Positions 1 through 9,352 of a stretch of DNA of 49,317 bases are shown piece after piece. The notes under the pieces are model-generated. The model was not told where the DNA came from, searched no databases, and saw nothing but the letters and a program-made list of their open reading frames with translations. Source of the DNA: an uncultured Pelagibacteraceae bacterium. GTDB lineage: Bacteria > Pseudomonadota > Alphaproteobacteria > Pelagibacterales > Pelagibacteraceae. How positions within the stretch are numbered: the first letter of the stretch is position 1; every line of letters starts with the position of its first letter. The position numbers and the translations under genes are program-made. Location of the stretch: positions 1 through 49,317 of the forward strand of contig CACKXX010000003.1 in the NCBI GenBank assembly GCA_902604265.1. Reading direction: 5' to 3'.

Positions 1-619
1 TTACTAGTCCAAAAATTAAAAATGGAAATAGATAATGTAAACTGTAGAATCTTGTAAGTGTAGGGTTGTCAACTGCATAACCGCCCCATAACCAATTGGT
101 AATACTTTCGCCAACAAAAGGAATTGCACTGAATAAATTTGTAATTACTGTTGCTCCCCAAAAACTCATCTGTCCCCAAGGAAGTACGTAGCCCATAAAT
201 GCAGTTGCCATCATTAAAAAATAAATAATCATTCCAATAATCCAAATGACTTCTCTTGGCGACTTATAGGATCCATAATACAATGATCTAAAAATATGTA
301 TATAAACAGCAAGAAAAAACATTGAAGCACCATTTGCATGTACATATCTCATTAACCACCCATAGTTTACATCTCGCATTATATGTTCAACACTACCGAA
401 AGCTAAATCGGCGCTTGCCACATAATGCATAGCTAGTATCAATCCTGTAATAATTTGAGTAATTAGACAAAAAGTTAAAATTCCTCCAAATGTCCACCAA
501 TAATTTAAATTTTTAGGTGTTGGATACTCTTGAAGATGATTTGAAAGAGTTAATAATGGCAAACGATCATTAAACCATTTTCCTAATTTTGACTTTGGAG
601 TATATTCGTGATCACTCAT
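1..619 (-). CDS. petB: Cytochrome b of the ubiquinol-cytochrome c reductase (bc1) complex, N-terminal part; runs off the left edge
   Basis: My minus-strand translation from ATG at 619: [48 protein letters not shown]...[37 protein letters not shown]...[15 protein letters not shown]...[29 protein letters not shown]; characteristic cytochrome b motifs. Not in the ORF track because it is truncated. Confidence 0.95.
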   Translation of the reverse strand, partial: MSDHEYTPKSKLGKWFNDRLPLLTLSNHLQEYPTPKNLNYWWTFGGILTFCLITQIITGLILAMHYVASADLAFGSVEHIMRDVNYGWLMRYVHANGASMFFLAVYIHIFRSLYYGSYKSPREVIWIIGMIIYFLMMATAFMGYVLPWGQMSFWGATVITNLFSAIPFVGESITNWLWGGYAVDNPTLTRFYSLHYLFPFLIFGLV

Positions 620-628
620 AAATTATGA

Positions 629-1141
629 TTATCCAATCTTTATAGTATTACTATTTACAAATTCGTATTTGGGAACTTCCATATTTGTAGGTGCTGGACC
701 TTTTCTTATTCTTCCAGAAGTATCGTAATGCGATCCATGGCAAGGGCAAAACCATCCACCATATTCTCCTTTGTCCCCCAAAGGAACACATCCTAAGTGT
801 GTACATACTCCTAGCATAACTAACCACTCTGGATTTTTTGCTCTATCTTCGTCAGTTTCAGGATGTGGCAGATCATCTAAATTTACATCTTTAGCTTTTG
901 CAATTTCTTCACTAGTTCTTCTTCTTATAAAAACTGGTTTTCCTCTCCATAAAACAGTTATCGATTGACCAACTTCTACACCGCTTACATCTACTTCTGT
1001 GCTAGCTAATGCTTTAACTGAAGCATCTGGATTCATTTGATCCACTAAAGGCCATACAGCCGCTCCTACTCCGACTGCTCCTAATGCGTATGATGCTGTA
1101 AATATGAAATCTCTTCTATTAGTTTTTTTTTCTTCAGACAT
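629..1141 (-). CDS. petA: Ubiquinol-cytochrome c reductase Rieske iron-sulfur subunit
   Basis: N-terminal NRRDF Tat-like signal, CTHLGCVP and CPCHGSHYD Rieske cluster motifs; directly upstream of petB. Confidence 0.96.
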   Translation of the reverse strand: MSEEKKTNRRDFIFTASYALGAVGVGAAVWPLVDQMNPDASVKALASTEVDVSGVEVGQSITVLWRGKPVFIRRRTSEEIAKAKDVNLDDLPHPETDEDRAKNPEWLVMLGVCTHLGCVPLGDKGEYGGWFCPCHGSHYDTSGRIRKGPAPTNMEVPKYEFVNSNTIKIG

Positions 1142-1204
1142 TAAAAATTATAATTATTTATGCTTAATTATATGATTAAATAATAATAAAAAAGATATTT
1201 TTCC

Positions 1205-1678
1205 ATGGATACAATGACACACGATCCTACTAATTTAAGGCCAAAAATAGCACTATATGAGCCTGATATACCTCAAAATACAGCATCGATAGTTAGAACC
1301 TGTTCTTGCCTAGGAGCACAATTAGAAATTATTGAACCGTGTGGATTCTTGCTTTCAGACAAAAGGTTTAAAAGAGTGGTTATGGATTACATGGATATAA
1401 ATAATATTAGTTTTTACAAGAACTATAAAGAATTTTTTGAAATAAAAAAAAAAGAGAGAGTAATACTAATTACAACAAAGGCCGATAAAACTTATACTAG
1501 TTTTTCTTTTAGAAAAAATGATACAGTTTTATTTGGTAGAGAAAGTTCTGGAGTACCACAACACGTACATGAGATAGTTAATGAAAGACTAAAAATACCT
1601 ATGGTAGAAAATAAAAGATCTCTTAATCTTGCAACATCAGTTGGTATAGTATTAGCTGAACAATTAAGACAAAATTAA
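1205..1678 (+). CDS. trmL: tRNA (cytidine(34)-2'-O)-methyltransferase, SPOUT family
   Basis: LYEPDIPQNTASIVRTC, FGRESSGVP, IPMVENKRSLNLATSVGIVLAE motifs. Confidence 0.9.
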   Translation: MDTMTHDPTNLRPKIALYEPDIPQNTASIVRTCSCLGAQLEIIEPCGFLLSDKRFKRVVMDYMDINNISFYKNYKEFFEIKKKERVILITTKADKTYTSFSFRKNDTVLFGRESSGVPQHVHEIVNERLKIPMVENKRSLNLATSVGIVLAEQLRQN

Positions 1679-2503
1679 ATGGATATTGAATTAAAAAAAA
1701 AATTGGTAAGAAATTGGTTTAAGATACTTCAAGATATGATTTGTAATGAAATTGAAGAATTAGAAGGTAAGACTAAATTTAAATCAAAAAATTGGCAAAG
1801 AAACAAAAAAAAGGATGAAGGTGGTGGAGAATATAGAATTTTAGAAAATGGAAAAATTTTTGATAAAGTTGGAGTTAATTTTTCTGAAGTATATGGAAAA
1901 TTTTCTGAGAAATTTAAAAATAGAATACCAGGGACTAAAAAAGACTCGAGTTTTTGGGCTTCAGGTATTTCAGTTGTAATGCATATGAAAAATCCTCATG
2001 TTCCTGCCATGCATTTTAATACTAGATACATATATACATCTTATGGATGGTTTGGCGGAGGAATGGATGTTACTCCTTGTTTAGATGACAAAAATCTAAA
2101 AAATTGGTTTCACAAAGAATTAAAAAAAATATGTGATTATCATAATAAAAAATATTATAAAAAGTATAAAAAACAATGTGATGAATATTTTTATCTTCCC
2201 CACAGAAAGGAAACTAGAGGGATTGGAGGTATATTTTTTGATTATAAAAAAAAAAACTGGGAAAAAGATTTTAATTTTGTAAGAGATGTTGGATTAACAT
2301 TCAAAAGTATTTTTAGAGAAATTATAACTAAAAAAAATAAAAAAAAATGGACAAAAAAGCAAAAAGAAATTCAATATTTAAAAAGAGGTAGATATATTGA
2401 ATTCAATCTTCTTTACGATAGAGGAACAAAGTTTGGTTTGCAAACTGGTGGAAATACAAATGCAATTTTAATGTCACTTCCCCCCATAGCCAAGTGGAAA
2501 TAA
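1679..2503 (+). CDS. hemF: Oxygen-dependent coproporphyrinogen III oxidase
   Basis: SFWASGISVVMHMKNPHVPAMHFNTRY, WFGGGMDVTPC, HRKETRGIGGIFFD, GRYIEFNLLYDRGTKFGL. Confidence 0.96.
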   Translation: MDIELKKKLVRNWFKILQDMICNEIEELEGKTKFKSKNWQRNKKKDEGGGEYRILENGKIFDKVGVNFSEVYGKFSEKFKNRIPGTKKDSSFWASGISVVMHMKNPHVPAMHFNTRYIYTSYGWFGGGMDVTPCLDDKNLKNWFHKELKKICDYHNKKYYKKYKKQCDEYFYLPHRKETRGIGGIFFDYKKKNWEKDFNFVRDVGLTFKSIFREIITKKNKKKWTKKQKEIQYLKRGRYIEFNLLYDRGTKFGLQTGGNTNAILMSLPPIAKWK

Positions 2504-2506
2504 TTT

Positions 2507-2983
2507 ATGGATAAAGAACCTATTACAGTATCCGGATTAGAAAAATTAAAAGAAGAATTAATTTTTTTAAAAGAAAAAAAAAGACCTGAAATTGTAGCTG
2601 CTATAGCTGAGGCAAGGTCGCATGGTGATCTAAAAGAGAATGCAGAATATCATGCGGCTAAGGAGCAGCAATCTCATAATGAAGGAAGAATTCAAGAAAT
2701 AGAAAATTTGATGGCTAGAGCAAATGTTATTGATGTAACAAATATTAAGAATGACGGTAAAGTTATTTTTGGATCAACAGTTTATTTACAAAATTTAGAT
2801 ACCAACGAAAAAATAGAATACAAACTAGTCGCAAAAGATGAGGCTGATTTAAAAAAAAAATTAATTTTCTTTCAATCTCCAATTGGCAAAGGGTTAATTG
2901 GTAAAAAAAAGAATGATTTAGTAGAAATTCATACTCCTGCAGGAGTTAAAAATTTTGAAATTATAGATGTAAAATATATCTAG
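2507..2983 (+). CDS. greA: Transcription elongation factor GreA
   Basis: 158 aa; [27 protein letters not shown] and [23 protein letters not shown] motifs. Confidence 0.96.
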   Translation: MDKEPITVSGLEKLKEELIFLKEKKRPEIVAAIAEARSHGDLKENAEYHAAKEQQSHNEGRIQEIENLMARANVIDVTNIKNDGKVIFGSTVYLQNLDTNEKIEYKLVAKDEADLKKKLIFFQSPIGKGLIGKKKNDLVEIHTPAGVKNFEIIDVKYI

Positions 2984-4254
2984 TTTTTAACTATTTTATT
3001 TAAATCTTTATCTGAAATTTTAAATGAATTTTCTATCCAAAATTCCTCAATTTCTTTTAATTTATCGCCTAGCTCTTTTCCTTCTTTGTAATTAAATTTT
3101 TCTATCAGTGTTTTTGCCTTCACTTCAAGCACAGGTATTTCTTTGCTGCTGAAAAATTCTTTTAACTGAATTAAATTTTTATCTATTTTTTTACTTTGAA
3201 ATATTTTAAAATTAATAAAGTCATTTAAATAATTTTTTCCATTATAATAAAATATTTTCCAAAGATTTTTTTCTTTAAATTTAACTTTTTCTGAATTTTT
3301 AGAATATGCATTTGATAAAAATTTTATTCTTTTCTTATCTTCATTTGAAATATTATATTTATAGATAAAATATTCACTATTATCAGAGTCATCAATTATC
3401 AATAAAGAAATTAAAAAAATAAAATCTTTTTTTTCAAATATTTTTTTTGAATAATCATTAATATTATTGAGAATATTAAAATTTATTATTTGTGGAAATA
3501 CAATTGTAATAATTTCTTGACAAAATTTATCTTTTAAAATTTTCAAAAATCCTTCAGACAAAATTAATTTTTTTAACTCATCAAGCAATCTATCTGATGA
3601 AATTTTTGATATTCCACTTAAATTCTTTTTAATTATTTTTTTTAAATTCTCATCGTGATCTACTTTGCTGTAATTTAAAAAAAATCGAACATATCTTAAT
3701 ATTCTTAGATAATCTTCCTTAATTCTTTTTTCAGGATCTCCAATAAACTTTACATTGCCTAGTTCCAAATCCTTTTTTCCATTAAAAGGATCATATAAAT
3801 TTCCATATAAATCTGCATAAATTGAGTTAAAAGTAAAATCTCTTCTTGAAGCATCTTCATACCAGTCTTTAGAAAATTCAACCTTTGCATGTCTGCCATC
3901 TGTTAAAATATCTTTTCTTAGTGTTGTAATTTCAAATTTTTGATTATCAATTTTTGCAGTGATAGTCCCATGTTCAATTCCACTTTTATAAAAGCTAATT
4001 TTGTTTTCTTTTAAAATTTCACAAACTTTGTCTGGGTTTAAATTTGTTGCAAGATCTATATCGTCCACTTCTTCATTATTAATAATTTTTCTTATACTTC
4101 CACCAACATATCTAATTTCGCTTTTTTCAGAAAAATTAGAAATTAAATTAAAAATTTTTTCAATATTAGTTTTTTTATTTATGTTTTCAAAATCTTTGAA
4201 ATAATAATTTTTATTGTCTTTAAATTTGAATATTTTACTAAATATATTTATCAT
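2980..4254 (-). CDS. cca: CCA tRNA nucleotidyltransferase / poly(A) polymerase family
   Basis: [30 protein letters not shown] nucleotidyltransferase motif, [21 protein letters not shown]. Confidence 0.9.
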   Translation of the reverse strand: MINIFSKIFKFKDNKNYYFKDFENINKKTNIEKIFNLISNFSEKSEIRYVGGSIRKIINNEEVDDIDLATNLNPDKVCEILKENKISFYKSGIEHGTITAKIDNQKFEITTLRKDILTDGRHAKVEFSKDWYEDASRRDFTFNSIYADLYGNLYDPFNGKKDLELGNVKFIGDPEKRIKEDYLRILRYVRFFLNYSKVDHDENLKKIIKKNLSGISKISSDRLLDELKKLILSEGFLKILKDKFCQEIITIVFPQIINFNILNNINDYSKKIFEKKDFIFLISLLIIDDSDNSEYFIYKYNISNEDKKRIKFLSNAYSKNSEKVKFKEKNLWKIFYYNGKNYLNDFINFKIFQSKKIDKNLIQLKEFFSSKEIPVLEVKAKTLIEKFNYKEGKELGDKLKEIEEFWIENSFKISDKDLNKIVKN

Positions 4255-4257
4255 ATT

Positions 4258-4331
4258 TGGCTGGGGCTCTAGGATTCGAACCTAGGATGGCGGTACCAAA
4301 AACCGCTGCCTTACCACTTGGCTAAGCCCCA
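4258..4331 (-). tRNA. tRNA-Gln (anticodon TTG), CCA encoded
   Basis: Minus strand TGGGGCT-TA-GCCAAGTGGTAAGGC-A-GCGGT TTTTGGT ACCGC-CATC-CTAGG TTCGAAT CCTAG-AGCCCCA-G-CCA; full cloverleaf of 74 nt, T1-A72 pair as expected for tRNA-Gln. Confidence 0.96.
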
Positions 4332-4363
4332 AAGTTATTTTCGTATAACACAAAAAAAAAAAT

Positions 4364-5212
4364 TTATATAGTTTTAGATGTAATACACCAATAGTTTTTA
4401 TATTTTTTCTTAAATAATTTTGCTGCATTTATTGCTTCATTTTTTGAAGAAAAATACCCGAGCATGGCCGAACCTGATCCGGTCAGACGAGCAAATCTTA
4501 TATTTGGCAAAGATTGCATAAATAATTTTACAATTTTTAATTTAGGATAATTTTTAAAAACTACTTTTTCCAAATCATTTTCTAATTTTAAAATATTTAC
4601 AAAACTTAAATATTCTTTTGTCTTCGTTTTCAATTTTTTTTGAGAATATTTTTTTATACCTTTGTAAATTAACTGGGTTGAACAACCAAAATTAGGTTTT
4701 ACAATAATAACAAAAAGTCCTATTTTTTTTGCTGTGCTCTCTAAATAACCATTTGAATGTAAGATTTTAATTTTATTATCTAAGCCAAACTGGACATCCT
4801 GGCCAACTTTTTTACTCAATTTTATTATATTTTTTTTCGATAAATTTAAAATTTTTTTGTATATAAAAAATCTTATTAAAGCAGAAGCATTCATTGATCC
4901 TCCTCCAAGACCAGATTTATGTGGTATGTTTTTTTTTATTTTAATAAAATACTTTTCGTTATTTAATAAATTTTTTTCATCTAATATTTTCAGCAATTTA
5001 GAAATGGTATTCTCCTTATTTATTCCTTTTGAAAATTTACCAAAAAATTGAATTTTATGTTTTTTTTTATTAATTTTTCTTATTTTAACTTCATCATGCA
5101 GTTTCAAAAATGAAACTAAACTTTCTATTTTATGATATTTAGAATTTAATCTTCCTGTAACTCCTAATGATAAATTAATTTTTGCATATGATTTTATTAC
5201 ATTAAATTTCAT
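4364..5212 (-). CDS. ispE: 4-diphosphocytidyl-2-C-methyl-D-erythritol kinase
   Basis: SYAKINLSLGVTGR, KNIPHKSGLGGGSMNASALI, ARLTGSGSAMLGYF GHMP-kinase motifs. Confidence 0.94.
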   Translation of the reverse strand: MKFNVIKSYAKINLSLGVTGRLNSKYHKIESLVSFLKLHDEVKIRKINKKKHKIQFFGKFSKGINKENTISKLLKILDEKNLLNNEKYFIKIKKNIPHKSGLGGGSMNASALIRFFIYKKILNLSKKNIIKLSKKVGQDVQFGLDNKIKILHSNGYLESTAKKIGLFVIIVKPNFGCSTQLIYKGIKKYSQKKLKTKTKEYLSFVNILKLENDLEKVVFKNYPKLKIVKLFMQSLPNIRFARLTGSGSAMLGYFSSKNEAINAAKLFKKKYKNYWCITSKTI

Positions 5213-5215
5213 TAA

Positions 5216-6907
5216 TTAGCCTTCGCTTAATCCTTTAAGTAATTTTTTTGAATTGTTCTTTTTTATTTCTTTTTCTGCATCCTTGGAATTTATTGCGTTT
5301 CTCCAATAATATTTAGCTTGAATCTTTCTATTTAATTTCCAAAGAACATCACCGTAGTGATCATTAACTATAGGATCATTAGGCATAAGTTGAATGGCTT
5401 TTTTCAAAAATTTTTCAGCATTTATAAAATCGCCAATTAAATAGTATCCCCATCCAACTGAATCAATTATATATGGATCGTTTTTTTTTTGGTTATACGC
5501 TTTGTCTAGCATTTCAATTGCTTCTTGGATTTTATATTCTCTCTCCAACCAACTGTAGCCCAAATAATTTAAAATATATGGATCATCGGGTTTTATTGTT
5601 AAAGATTTAAGTAAATCTTTATCAGAACTTTCATCTTCTCCTAATCTTTCATAGCTAGATCCTCTTTTATACAAAACATCAGCTTTTTCTTCCGAGTTAT
5701 TTTTTAACTTTTCTAATAATACAGAATAATATTTGATAGATTTTTCAAATTCGTTGTTACTTTTATATATGTTTGCCATATCGTAAATTATTTTCATAGA
5801 AGGATTAGAATAATCTTTAAATTTGTCTTCAATATAGGACAAAGATTGATTTGAATTTTTCTCATTATGAATAATTTGAGCTATTTTTTTTAATTTATAC
5901 CAGTAGTAAACTTCTTCTTCTTTATTAAAATTTTCAAGAATTTTTCTTATTTTTTTATAATTATTGATTTCAAAATAATTCGAAACCATATGTGTTAAGT
6001 TAAAATAAAATTTTGGATTTAAATAATTTGAAATATTTGAGTAGAAATTTGATTCTTCAAAATTATCATCGGAAGCATAAAAATTTGATATTAGAAAAAA
6101 AAATTCTGAGATAATATCCGATTCATTTTCGCAAGAAAAAAATTTATTAAATTTTTGAAAATCTGAATTATTTATCCAATTTTTAGCTTGTTGAATTAAT
6201 AAATTACTGTCTAAAATATTAATTGATTTTGATATTCGAGTTGCACTTTCAAAATCTTGATTTTTTATCAAATTTTGTAGATAGAAAAAAAGATATCTTG
6301 AATAATCACCATCTTCTGAATTAATTAAATTTATAAATTTTAAATTAGCATCTGGTTGATTTAGATAACAATATTTGAATGCCTCATTAATCAATGTCAA
6401 TTTACCAAAATCGCTATCAATATTTAAATTTAACTCTCTTGTAAGAAATAAATCGTTGTAACTCTTTAAAACCTCATAGATAATATACTTGTAATTGTCA
6501 TATTCTTTATAAGCTTCAAGCTCGTATAATAGTTTAATGTTTTGATCAAATTTTCTTTGTTTGAAATTATCAATTAAAAGTAATAATTTTGCTTCAAAAA
6601 AATCTGAATTACTTTTGTATCTATTTTGCTTAATAACATTAATTGACTTGTTAACTTCACCATTATTCACAAGAGTTATTGCGTATTTATTTAAAAATAC
6701 TTCGTGACTATTAATTAAAGCCTTTGAAGAATTGAAATATTTTACTGAATCTCGACTATTTTGATTGTTTTTTGAAATTAATGCTGAAAGGTAACCTGAT
6801 AGATACTTAGGGTTGAAATCAATTTCTTCAGTAGTTTTAGAAAAGGCAGAAGTTTGATATATAAAAATTATAGTAAAAAAGATTAATTTTATTTTTTTTT
6901 TTATCAT
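5216..6907 (-). CDS. Secreted tetratricopeptide-repeat protein
   Basis: N-terminal signal-like segment; C-terminal TPR units (YKRGSSYERLGEDESSDKDLLKSLTIKPDDPYILNYLGYSWLE..., AEKFLKKAIQLMPNDPIVNDHYGDVLWKL); directly upstream of ispE. Confidence 0.85.
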   Translation of the reverse strand: MIKKKIKLIFFTIIFIYQTSAFSKTTEEIDFNPKYLSGYLSALISKNNQNSRDSVKYFNSSKALINSHEVFLNKYAITLVNNGEVNKSINVIKQNRYKSNSDFFEAKLLLLIDNFKQRKFDQNIKLLYELEAYKEYDNYKYIIYEVLKSYNDLFLTRELNLNIDSDFGKLTLINEAFKYCYLNQPDANLKFINLINSEDGDYSRYLFFYLQNLIKNQDFESATRISKSINILDSNLLIQQAKNWINNSDFQKFNKFFSCENESDIISEFFFLISNFYASDDNFEESNFYSNISNYLNPKFYFNLTHMVSNYFEINNYKKIRKILENFNKEEEVYYWYKLKKIAQIIHNEKNSNQSLSYIEDKFKDYSNPSMKIIYDMANIYKSNNEFEKSIKYYSVLLEKLKNNSEEKADVLYKRGSSYERLGEDESSDKDLLKSLTIKPDDPYILNYLGYSWLEREYKIQEAIEMLDKAYNQKKNDPYIIDSVGWGYYLIGDFINAEKFLKKAIQLMPNDPIVNDHYGDVLWKLNRKIQAKYYWRNAINSKDAEKEIKKNNSKKLLKGLSEG

Positions 6908-6918
6908 TTTCTTATTGT

Positions 6919-7623
6919 ATGATTGTAAAAGAAAAAAATCAAAATTACATTATGAAACAGGATTTAATAAATTCTTTCGAAATTGATTATATTTTTGAAA
7001 ACAAGCCTATAAATCGATTTAAAAGTAAACCTACAATTGAAATAACCAAGTCAAAATTAAATGATCTACAAATAAAAATTAAAAATTTAAGCAATTGTGA
7101 ATTAAAAAATAACGCAAAACAGATTGTATTTAGCGATGGTAGTTTTAAAAACTCAATTATGATAGTTGGAGAAGGACCGGGACAAAAAGAAGATGAGCTT
7201 GGAAAACCTTTTGTAGGGGATGCTGGCCAGCTATTAAATAAAATGCTTGCTGCAATAAATCTAAAGAGAGAGAATGTATATATAACAAATGTTGTTAATT
7301 ACAGACCACCAAACAATAGGAAACCAGAACCAGCAGAAATAATTAGATATTCAGAATTTTTAAGAGAACACATATCAATTATTGATCCAAAAATATTAAT
7401 ATTAATGGGCAGTACAGCTATGGAAGCTTTGTTTGGATCTAAAATTAAAATATCAAAAGAGAGAGGTGCCTGGAAAGAAATAATTATTAATAATAAAACT
7501 TATCTTACTATTATAACTTTTCATCCTGCTTACTTGCTCAGACAAGCTGATCAAAAAAAATATTCTTGGGCTGATTTAAAAAAAATAAGAAAAAAAATTG
7601 ATGAATTAAATATAAAAATTTGA
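6919..7623 (+). CDS. Family-4-like uracil-DNA glycosylase (Fe-S ligands mostly absent)
   Basis: VGEGPGQKEDELGKPFVGDAGQLLNKMLAAI, YITNVVNYRPPNNRKPEPAE, TFHPAYLLRQ. An alternative start is ATG at 6952. Confidence 0.9.
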   Translation: MIVKEKNQNYIMKQDLINSFEIDYIFENKPINRFKSKPTIEITKSKLNDLQIKIKNLSNCELKNNAKQIVFSDGSFKNSIMIVGEGPGQKEDELGKPFVGDAGQLLNKMLAAINLKRENVYITNVVNYRPPNNRKPEPAEIIRYSEFLREHISIIDPKILILMGSTAMEALFGSKIKISKERGAWKEIIINNKTYLTIITFHPAYLLRQADQKKYSWADLKKIRKKIDELNIKI

Positions 7624-7624
7624 A

Positions 7625-8197
7625 ATGAAAAGTATTGTAGCTGGAGTTGATGAGGTGGGAAGAGGTAGTCTAGTTGGTCCAGTGTATGCTGCAGCAGTAA
7701 TCTTAAAAAAAAAATTAGATAAAAAAAAATTAAAAGATTCTAAGCAATTAACAAAAAAAAACCGTGAAATTTTAGAAAAATATGTAAAAAAAAATTCTTA
7801 TTGGTCTATAGGATCAGCATCATTAAAAGAAATAGAAAAATTAAATATTTTGAACGCAAGTTTGCTTGCGATGAAAAGAGCCATAAAAAAATTAAAAAAA
7901 AAACCTGTGCAGGTATTAATTGATGGAAATAAGGTTCCAAAAATTAAAAATTATAATTTAAAATATGTAATCAAGGGAGACAAAAAAATACCTGAAATAT
8001 CTGCTGCATCTATAATTGCTAAAGTTTCAAGAGATCGTTTAATTAAGAAAATGGCAAAAAAATATACCAAATATTCCTGGGATAAAAATGCTGGCTATGG
8101 AACCAAAGATCATTTATCTGCAATTAAAAAGTTTGGAATAACTAAACATCATCGAAAAACATTTCAACCAATACACAACATATTGAGTCTTAAATAA
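7625..8197 (+). CDS. rnhB: Ribonuclease HII
   Basis: AGVDEVGRGSLVGPVYAAAVIL, LKDSKQLTKKNRE, SAASIIAKVSRDRL, YGTKDHL. Confidence 0.96.
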   Translation: MKSIVAGVDEVGRGSLVGPVYAAAVILKKKLDKKKLKDSKQLTKKNREILEKYVKKNSYWSIGSASLKEIEKLNILNASLLAMKRAIKKLKKKPVQVLIDGNKVPKIKNYNLKYVIKGDKKIPEISAASIIAKVSRDRLIKKMAKKYTKYSWDKNAGYGTKDHLSAIKKFGITKHHRKTFQPIHNILSLK

Positions 8198-8236
8198 ATT
8201 ACATCACAACTAGACTCAAATTAATACAATCGCAGG

Positions 8237-8265
8237 TTGACGTGAACTCATAGCTGGAGTCTAAT
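8237..8265 (+). promoter_or_regulatory. Candidate sigma70-type promoter of the ccrM-like gene (-35 TTGACG, 17-bp spacer, -10 TCTAAT)
   Basis: TTGACG at 8237-8242 and TCTAAT at 8260-8265, 17-bp spacer, each 5/6 to consensus; ATG follows at 8279. Confidence 0.65.
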
Positions 8266-8285
8266 CATTTTTTATAAAATGATTA
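8262..8285. repeat. 10-bp perfect inverted repeat with 4-nt centre (TAATCATTTT-TTAT-AAAATGATTA) spanning the -10 and the start codon of the ccrM-like gene
   Basis: Read directly from the sequence; ATG at 8279-8281 lies in the right arm. Confidence 0.85.
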
Positions 8286-9352
8286 ACTCAAATTTAAAAA
8301 ATAAAATTATTAACGGTGATAGCCTTAAAGAATTAAAAAAAATTCCTAGCGAAAGTTTTGATCTAATTTTTGCAGACCCTCCATATAATTTACAGTTAAG
8401 AAATAAATTAATTAGACCAGATAGATCAAAAGTAAACGCTGTAAATGATAAATGGGATCAGTTTGAAAGCTTTAAAACTTATGATGAATTTACAAGTAAA
8501 TGGCTTTTGGAATGTAAAAGATTGTTAAAAAAAAATGGAAGTATTTGGGTAATTGGGAGCTATCATAATATTTTTAGAGTAGGTGCAAAAATACAAGATT
8601 TGGGTTTTTGGATTCTTAATGATGTAATTTGGAACAAAAATAATCCAATGCCAAATTTCAGAGGAACAAGATTTACTAATGCCCATGAAACATTAATTTG
8701 GGCTTCTAAAAATAAAAATTCAAAATACACTTTTAATTATCAGTCATTAAAATGCTTTAATGATGATCTGCAAATGAGATCTACTTGGAACTTGCCAATT
8801 TGTAATGGAAATGAAAGGTTAAAACATCAAGGTCAAAAGGTTCATTCAACTCAAAAGCCTGAAGCACTACTTCACAGAATTATATTAGCCTCTACTAACA
8901 AAAATGATTTTATTTTAGATCCTTTTTTAGGATCTGGAACAACTGCAGTAGTAGCTAAAAAACTTGGTAGATACTTTTATGGAGTTGAAAAAGAAAAATT
9001 ATATTTTGAAGCGGCTATAAAAAGAATAAAAAATTCTAAAGTAATTGAGGATGAATATTTAGACACAATTCAAAATAATAGATCTAAACCAAGAATTCCT
9101 TTCGGATCATTAGTAGAGCTAGGTGTGATAAAACCTGGTACAGAAATTTACGATCAAAAGAAAAAAATAAATGCTAAAATAATGGTTGATGGGAGTATAA
9201 AATATCAAAAATCTGAAGGGTCTATTCATAAAGTAGCTGCAAAAATACTTGGTGCAGAAAGTTGTAATGGTTGGACTTATTGGCATTATCAATCAGGAAA
9301 CAGTTTAAAACCAATCGATGAACTTAGACAACGTCTAAGACCAAGAAACTAG
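8279..9352 (+). CDS. ccrM: CcrM-type adenine DNA methyltransferase (GANTC specificity inferred)
   Basis: FADPPYNLQL motif, KPEALLHRIILAST, DPFLGSGTTAVVAKKLGR, and a C-terminal extension RPRIPFGSLVELGVIKPGTEIYD...GSIHKVAAKILGAESCNGWTYWHYQ typical of CcrM. Confidence 0.93.
   Translation: MINSNLKNKIINGDSLKELKKIPSESFDLIFADPPYNLQLRNKLIRPDRSKVNAVNDKWDQFESFKTYDEFTSKWLLECKRLLKKNGSIWVIGSYHNIFRVGAKIQDLGFWILNDVIWNKNNPMPNFRGTRFTNAHETLIWASKNKNSKYTFNYQSLKCFNDDLQMRSTWNLPICNGNERLKHQGQKVHSTQKPEALLHRIILASTNKNDFILDPFLGSGTTAVVAKKLGRYFYGVEKEKLYFEAAIKRIKNSKVIEDEYLDTIQNNRSKPRIPFGSLVELGVIKPGTEIYDQKKKINAKIMVDGSIKYQKSEGSIHKVAAKILGAESCNGWTYWHYQSGNSLKPIDELRQRLRPRN

Noticed and set aside
771-968. Short ORF on the plus strand opposite petA
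   Set aside because: Fully antisense to a confidently identified Rieske protein; no recognisable motifs. Same reasoning applies to 4001-4204, 4857-5051, 9564-9767, 12670-12879, 14510-14767, 15005-15244, 16531-16779, 24201-24389, 26487-26753, 27763-28041, 30090-30302, 30685-30873, 33287-33514, 38023-38211, 41952-42164, 45577-45867 and 48539-48862.
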